A DNA stretch of 64,000 bases from Verrucomicrobiaceae bacterium (GTDB lineage Bacteria; Verrucomicrobiota; Verrucomicrobiia; Verrucomicrobiales; Verrucomicrobiaceae). The position numbers and the translations under genes were made by a program. This document shows, one piece after another, positions 59,457 to 64,000 of the stretch; within the stretch, counting starts at the first letter, position 1, and every line of letters begins with the position of its first letter. A model generated the notes under the pieces. That model saw nothing but the letters and a program-made list of their open reading frames with translations. It was not told the DNA's origin and made no database searches. Location: NCBI GenBank assembly GCA_016713035.1, contig JADJPW010000016.1, forward strand, positions 62,001 through 126,000, given 5' to 3'.

Positions 59457-59834
59457 CTATGCGAAGGCCTTGCTGATTTCGGCGTGTGCAGCCGCCACTG
59501 AAGGATCGCGCTCCATCATGGCCGCATACCGAGCGGCAAACTTACCGCTTTCATTCAGGCCGGTGAGCAGGACGCGTGCTTCATTGACCAAGGCATCGGC
59601 ACGCTCTGTTGTAATGTCGGCCTTCTCCTCCATCGCCTCGTCGATCATCACGACCAGCTGTGACAGCTCCCGAAGCCACGCGAAGCGGGCATCGCCCGTG
59701 AGCAGCTGCAGGAAGTGATTGGGGCCCTGAACCACGTTGCCCTCCTTCTCATATGACGCACGCTCGGCGATCATGAGGATCTTGTGAAGGCTGAGGAGCT
59801 GATTGCGAAGGGTGGGCAGGGGATGGTCGTCCAT
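59457..59834 (-). CDS. uncharacterised 125-aa helical protein
   Basis: The frame is open beyond 59834, but that part is antisense to the sugar isomerase; ATG 59834 (MDDHPLPTLRNQLLSLHKIL) is chosen. The protein is mostly helical and charged, with QGPNHFLQLLTGDARFAWLRELSQLVVMID, a pattern like conserved hypothetical proteins of this phylum, but no named family is recognised. No signal peptide. It abuts the right end of the IS1380-like element (27 bp). Confidence 0.6.
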   Translation of the reverse strand: MDDHPLPTLRNQLLSLHKILMIAERASYEKEGNVVQGPNHFLQLLTGDARFAWLRELSQLVVMIDEAMEEKADITTERADALVNEARVLLTGLNESGKFAARYAAMMERDPSVAAAHAEISKAFA

Positions 59835-59856
59835 GGTGGGAGACTGTCGTCCTTCG

Positions 59857-60303
59857 ATGCACTTCGCAAGCGAGCTTGCCGAGCCCGATCTGGATGAGGA
59901 GATCGAGTTCAGCTTCCTCGTGGCCAAGGCTCTGGGCTGCACCGGCGTGACCACCGAGCGCAATGCCATCCTCGCTGCGCGTGTGGCACCCTTTGCGGAC
60001 AAACACAAGATCTGGGTCGGCCTCCACAACCACACGAACAACCTGCCGGACATAGACAAGTTCGACTTCATCCTGGATCTCGGCCAATACATCGGCTTCA
60101 ACCTCGACATCGGCCACTACGTCGCCGGCACCAAGGGCAAATCACCGATCCCCGTGCTGGAGAAGTATCACGACCGCATCACCAACCTGCACCTCAAAGA
60201 CCGCACCGCCGAGGTCGAGCTCGAATACAAGATCCCCGAAGGCTCCACCGCCGTCGCCGAGGTGAAGAAGTGCGTGTAGTATTACCAAGAGGCGCTGGCG
60301 TGA
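59857..60303 (+). pseudogene. sugar-phosphate isomerase/epimerase (TIM barrel), 5' truncated and with a late amber stop
   Basis: Only the second half of an AP-endonuclease-2-type TIM barrel remains: FLVAKALGCTGVTTERN, VGLHNHTNN, GFNLDIGHYVAG and RITNLHLKDR carry the metal-site residues. The frame is cut by TAG at 60277-60279 in KKCV-stop-YYQEALA; CAG in that place would give the normal ending, with a TGA at 60301-60303. The N-terminal half and signal peptide are missing next to the divergent 125-aa gene. Confidence 0.78.
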
Positions 60304-60322
60304 GAGGTGCACGTGTAGAAGG

Positions 60323-60462
60323 GAGCGCGGAGACTTTTCTCCGCTTCATTCAAATGGCGGCGAAGCCGCGAAGATAGATGCGGACAGGAGAGCCGGAGTG
60401 CAACGGAGACAGCCAGCCGCAAGGCTGCCCGAAGGGCGAGCAAAGCGAGGCAATCCGCGCTC
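60323..60462. repeat. compact array of hairpins enclosed by an inverted repeat
   Basis: Outer arms GAGCGCGGA (60323-60331) and TCCGCGCTC (60454-60462). Inside: GCGGAGA-CTTT-TCTCCGC at 60327-60344, GCGGC-GAA-GCCGC at 60357-60369, CAGCC-GCAA-GGCTG at 60414-60427 (a GNRA-type loop) and GCCC-GAA-GGGC at 60427-60437. No protein frame. It lies just before the second IS630 and after the broken isomerase. It looks like a palindromic repeat element or a structured RNA. Confidence 0.75.
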
Positions 60463-60477
60463 CGCTCCACTCATCTA

Positions 60478-61589
60478 TTAATCCGGTAAATAGATAGCAC
60501 GCATTATGAGGATGTGGTAATGGTGCGTCCGCATGAAAGAAGACGGACGCAAACTAAGCAAGGAACAACAGGTGGAAGCACGTCGCCGGGCGATGCTGCT
60601 GGCCAAAAAAGGCTGGAGGAACATGACATTGCCGAGGCGGTGGGGTGCATCCCCGCACTGTCCAGCAGTGGAAGCGGCACCAGCGCCAACACGGCACCGC
60701 AGCCCTGCTGTGCGACGAGCGCGGCAGGAAACATGGGGATAAACGGCTCATGAGCGCCGAGCAGGAGAAGGAAGTGCGCAGGCTCATCACCGACAGGTTG
60801 CCCGAGCAGTTGAAGCTGCCCTTTGCACTATGGACCCGCAAAGCTGTCGCCCAACTGCTGGACAAGCGCTTCGGGTTCAAGCTGCCCGTGCGCACCATGG
60901 GGCTGTATTTGAAGCGCTGGGGGTTCACACCCCAGAAGCCATTGAAGAAGGCCTACGAGCAGCGACCCAAGGAAGTCCAGGCGTGGCTGGAGCAGAAGTA
61001 TCCGCAGATCGCAGGCTCAGGCCAAGGCGGAAGGGGCCGAGATCTATTGGGGTGACCAGACCGGGGTCAACAACCAGCCCAATGCCGTGAGAGGCTACGC
61101 ACCACGCGGAGAGACGCCCGAGATCAAGCAGATGTCCAAGCGCTTTGGTAGCTCGATGATGAGCGCGGTGAGCAACCGGGGGAGTTCGCGGTGGATGGTT
61201 TACAAAGGGGCACTGGACGCGCGGCTTCTCATCCGCTTTTGGAGCGGATGGTTCGCTCGATGCAGGGGCGCAAAGTGTATCTCATCCTCGACAACCTGCG
61301 GGTGCATCACAGCAAGCCGGTGAAGGAGTGGCTGGAGCAGCATCAGGAGCAGATCGCGGTGCATCACCTGCCCAGCTACAGTCCAGAGCTCAATCCCGAC
61401 GAGAGGCTCAACCGTGCGCTGAAAAGCAAACTGGGAGTGCTACCCGCCGCCCGGAGTGAGCGGGAGCTGCAAAAGCAGATCATCGGCCAGATGCGCTCAT
61501 GCCAGAGGCTGCCAGAACAAGTCCGTGCCTTCTTTAAATCTGCCTCAACCCAATATGCAGCTTGATGTGCTATCTTAGTGCCGGATTAA
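60478..61589 (+). mobile_element. second IS630-family element
   Basis: Terminal repeats of about 23 bp starting TTAATCCGG and ending AGATAGCAC are at 60478-60500 and, inverted, 61567-61589 (about 19 of 23 identical). TA flanks at 60476-60477 and 61590-61591 give the IS630 target duplication. Distinct from the first IS630 in its ends and transposase. Confidence 0.8.
60533..61565 (+). pseudogene. IS630-type transposase with several frameshifts
   Basis: Pieces in different frames: MKEDGRKLSKEQQVEARRRA from 60533, then the HPRTVQQWKRHQRQHG region, a winged-helix part to WLEQKYPQIA, then EIYWGDQTGVNNQPN and VYLILDNLRVHHSK and YSPELNPDERLNRALKSK. The DDE signature regions are seen but no single frame spans them, so at least three indels are present. 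Confidence 0.8.
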
Positions 61590-61628
61590 TAGCTTCGCTC
61601 CCAAAGAATTGTTAGCCTGGCTTATTTT

Positions 61629-61883
61629 ATGGGGCGTTGGCTTTGCAGATCGGATGAATACAGCCCGTTGCCGTCGGCTAAACTGATGGTAAAAGACGGT
61701 GCGACCACCATGCGCAGCCAGAAGCAGACCAACCGCTCCCCACGCCCCTTCAAGAATCAACAGACCTCCGGCCACTGGTCCGGTGGTGCAGGTGGCGGAT
61801 TCATTCCGCCCCCCAAGTTCCCCCAGCCGGTGAAGAAGAAGGATACGCAGCCGGGGGAAAAGCCGTCATCGAGTTCGGAATGA
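61629..61883 (+). CDS. possible small Pro/Gln-rich protein
   Basis: An 84-codon frame whose second half is rich in Gln, Pro, Gly and Lys (SGGAGGGFIPPPKFPQPVKK). Start could be 61629 or ATG 61686. No family, no signal peptide. Given the lack of other support it may not be a gene. Confidence 0.3.
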   Translation: MGRWLCRSDEYSPLPSAKLMVKDGATTMRSQKQTNRSPRPFKNQQTSGHWSGGAGGGFIPPPKFPQPVKKKDTQPGEKPSSSSE

Positions 61884-62030
61884 ACGCGGCCTGGTGGTCA
61901 CAGATGGGTCTCAAGGCGATTGACGAGCTTCTGAGGCACTTGGGAAGCGATTGGAAAGCCGAAGGGGGGCTAGCGGTTTATGTGAACCCGCGTCCAGCTT
62001 GATCACAAATGGGGTGAAGGCTTCGTGTTG

Positions 62031-63203
62031 ATGCCCATAGTCAGGCGCTTGCACCCTGACACTGATTCTTCCCTCCCATTTCCCCTGCCCCCTTCTCCTG
62101 AGGCCGTTTCCCCGGCTGTTGGCGTGGCTAGAGCGCCTGCCCATCTCCCGCCGCAGCCTTGGCTGGTGCGCATCCCGGAAATCTTCGAAGGCATCGCGGA
62201 GGACATTTTGCGGCGCTTCGGTGCGCAGGGCTGCACGCGGCTGGGACAGGACTTCTATTCGATCAAGACGGCCACGCCGGGGCTCATCCATGATTCGGAG
62301 GTGGCGAAATTTGCGCGTTGGAATCTGCCGCTGGAGCATTCCTGGCCCTGCAACCCGCAGAAGATGGACGGCTTCATCGAAAAGGCCGCGCAGACGCTAC
62401 TGAAGAAATTCGGCGCTCGTCAGCCGCAGGGTCTTTTCATCGGCCTGCTGCATCCCACGTCGCCTGATAAGTATTACAAAGGGCTCGCGTCGAACCTGCG
62501 CGGGCGGGTGCTACAGGTCTTTCCGAAATTACCCACTAGCACCGTCGAGGAGCAGCAGCCGGAGCGCGAGACGCTGTTTTGCCTCGTCGGCAAAGAGGGC
62601 TTGTTTTGCGGCATGCAGTCGCCACGAGCCTGCAACGGCCTGTATCCCGGCGGCAGCAAGTACATCGATCAGGACGCGCCGGATGTGATCAGCCGCGCCG
62701 GAGCCAAGATCGCCGAGGCGCTGCACTACCTGCTGCTGCACCGTCCACCGCTCCCCGCTGGCAGCCATTGGATCGAGCTCGGTGCCTGTCCGGGCGGCAT
62801 GACCTCCGAATTGCTCGCGCGTGACCAACGCGTGACCGCCATCGACCGCGCACCGCTGGACCGGCGTCTCGATGGCCGTCCCGGTCTGCGATTCTTCCTC
62901 GCGGACGTGGGGGAGTTCGAGCCGAGGCCTGGCACGTCGTATGATGCGATGCTCAACGACATGAACGGGCCGCCGGAGGAGTCCATGGCGCATGTGATCC
63001 GTCTTTCGCGCTACTTGAAGCCGGGTGGGCTGGTGGTCTTCACGCTGAAGGTGCCGCGCATCGAGGAAGTGGCAGGTCCCTGCGCCTTGTTTCGCGAAAT
63101 CGTCGCCATGGCCCGTTCAGCGGGCCTGCGGTTGTTTGCGCAGACCCACCTCACCTACAACCGGCACGAATTCACCCTGTTCCTGGAAAAGGCCGCAGTG
63201 TGA
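62031..63203 (+). CDS. RlmM/FtsJ-like SAM-dependent methyltransferase
   Basis: A 390-aa protein. The first ~45 residues are Pro-rich. A THUMP-like N-half of about 200 residues follows. The Rossmann methyltransferase domain begins near HWIELGACPGGMTSELLARD, whose GACPGG is the RlmM/FtsJ SAM-binding motif I, followed by VTAIDRAPLD, a DMNGPPEE region and LVVFTLKVPR, which matches the K of the FtsJ K-D-K-E set. It should methylate the 2'-OH of an rRNA nucleotide. ATG 62031 follows in-frame GTG 62025 and TTG 62028, which could also start. Confidence 0.8.
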   Translation: MPIVRRLHPDTDSSLPFPLPPSPEAVSPAVGVARAPAHLPPQPWLVRIPEIFEGIAEDILRRFGAQGCTRLGQDFYSIKTATPGLIHDSEVAKFARWNLPLEHSWPCNPQKMDGFIEKAAQTLLKKFGARQPQGLFIGLLHPTSPDKYYKGLASNLRGRVLQVFPKLPTSTVEEQQPERETLFCLVGKEGLFCGMQSPRACNGLYPGGSKYIDQDAPDVISRAGAKIAEALHYLLLHRPPLPAGSHWIELGACPGGMTSELLARDQRVTAIDRAPLDRRLDGRPGLRFFLADVGEFEPRPGTSYDAMLNDMNGPPEESMAHVIRLSRYLKPGGLVVFTLKVPRIEEVAGPCALFREIVAMARSAGLRLFAQTHLTYNRHEFTLFLEKAAV

Positions 63204-63233
63204 GCCATTTTCCCAAACCTCGAAACATCGAAC

Positions 63234-63563
63234 CTAGCTACTCATTGAGGCCCGCTCCAGGGCAGGCAGGCCATGCGCGGCACGGGCTTTTTGGCACTTC
63301 TCATCGCCGGGCTGGAGCTCACGGCAGGGATGCGGGCGCTGCTCGTAGATGCGGCAGAAGGATTCCTCACCCACCGCGCCATTGAAATGCACGCAGCGTA
63401 CTGGCTGGCTCACCGTCCCGGCGAAAGCCACCCGCCACGGAGTGATCTGCACCAGTGTGGCCTCGTCGATCCCGCGCAGTTCCGCCTCCTGCCAGTAAAA
63501 CGAGACACTGAAGTGGCAGCAACAGGCACCGCAGGTGATGCAGGCTTTCGGATCGTAGGTCAT
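63234..63563 (-). CDS. YkgJ-type cysteine cluster protein
   Basis: A 109-aa protein with the metal-binding pattern CITCGACCCHF near residues 8-18 and further Cys in VRCVHF, FCRIYEQRPHPCREL and KCQ. YkgJ/CxxCxxCC proteins likely bind zinc or an Fe-S cluster; function unknown. The start is ATG 63563. It is convergent with the methyltransferase gene. Confidence 0.85.
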   Translation of the reverse strand: MTYDPKACITCGACCCHFSVSFYWQEAELRGIDEATLVQITPWRVAFAGTVSQPVRCVHFNGAVGEESFCRIYEQRPHPCRELQPGDEKCQKARAAHGLPALERASMSS

Positions 63564-64000
63564 GGCGGCTTCAAAGGATCACAAACAGGTGTTTTTACGC
63601 TGGAACCGGATCGGGTGCCCGATGCACACCGGGCGGCACGACCACCTCTGGATGCCGCGTGACAATACGCCAGAGGTTTCCGAGGCCAAAAGAGTCGTCG
63701 CGAGCTCCTTCACTGACCGCTGGGTTCAAATATGCTTCGCTTCGTGAGGTTTTGTGATTTTTAACCGCTAATTCGACGCTGACCCGACGCTAATCCCAAA
63801 CCAAAAATCAGCGTTAAATGAGCGTCATATAAGCGGTTTAGATTCCCCATCTTCATCTCATGAATTCACAAATCATGATGAAGCGAAGTATAAGCACCTT
63901 GATCTGGGGATGAGCGAGCTTTTCACCCTCACGAATACGCGCTCACGCGGCCGCAGCAAAATATGTAGCTGTGATCTTGGCTACTTATTGTAGCTGAAGG
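63564..64000. other. 437-bp end region with a fold-back repeat, no gene supported
   Basis: One short plus-strand frame has no recognisable content. At 63762-63840 a fold-back repeat pairs AACCGCTAA with a later TAAGCGGTT, with GACGCTAAT/GCGTTA-type units between. The last 160 bp are AT-rich. Nothing else is seen. Confidence 0.6.

Noticed and set aside
63562..63747. A 61-codon plus-strand frame at the right end
   Set aside because: No motif, no operon partner, and it overlaps the start region of the YkgJ-type gene on the other strand.

Overview
The window looks like a chromosomal piece of a high-GC verrucomicrobium, probably close to Prosthecobacter/Verrucomicrobium. This rests on the gene mix: secreted sulfatase, ThuA-domain protein, planctomycete/verrucomicrobial-type PSCyt1-DUF1549-DUF1553 protein, FAD-dependent oxidoreductase with a C-terminal beta-sandwich, neutral-ceramidase-like protein, Gfo/Idh/MocA protein with a signal peptide, and a T7SS-like FtsK/WXG100 operon in a bacterium with lipoproteins and many exported enzymes. 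No 16S rRNA is present, so placement is inference.

Layout. 1-16 kb: housekeeping genes (RlmM-like methyltransferase end, trpD, Hsp70, rpmA-rplU, HAD phosphatase, carboxynorspermidine dehydrogenase-like gene, kup, mutT-type NUDIX, rplM-rpsI, squalene/phytoene synthase, hemW) with exported enzymes. 16-19.4 kb: a small envelope operon (DUF4178 protein, small peptide, DUF350 protein). 19.4-25.4 kb: a minus-strand T7SS-like operon (WXG100-like protein, helical protein, 66-aa protein, 1205-aa FtsK/SpoIIIE ATPase), a membrane-protein gene, and a second, truncated copy of the ATPase 3' end. 25.5-32.6 kb: FAD oxidoreductase, VapBC-like pair, sigma-70 factor, sulfatase, DHFR, ABC ATPase. 32.6-49.7 kb: beta-CASP MBL protein, double glycosyltransferase, SUMF1-like protein, IlvD-family dehydratase, then a run of large exported enzymes (EF-hand/thioredoxin/cytochrome/Cu-monooxygenase fusion, ceramidase-like, oxidoreductase, PSCyt1 protein, SGNH hydrolase, beta-helix/esterase fusion), then ndk and tRNA-Leu. 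49.8-54.4 kb: proC and carB separated by a block of fold-back repeats. 54.4-62 kb: an accessory island of lower GC with a three-gene cassette (TIGR04255-like protein, 209-aa protein, ComEC-like MBL hydrolase), an IS1380-like element carrying a nested IS630, a broken sugar isomerase, a dense hairpin array and a second IS630. 62-64 kb: a second RlmM-like methyltransferase and a YkgJ-type cysteine-cluster protein.

The two places most likely to hold something new are the T7SS-like operon with its synonymous-only duplicated ATPase tail (19.4-25.4 kb) and the coupled TIGR04255-like/209-aa/MBL cassette in the IS-rich island (54.4-56.9 kb).

Caution on sequence quality: rplM, ndk and the PSCyt1 gene each carry single-base-type frameshifts, mostly in short homopolymers. 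Essential genes should not be broken, so some frameshifts and stop codons reported here may be sequencing errors.
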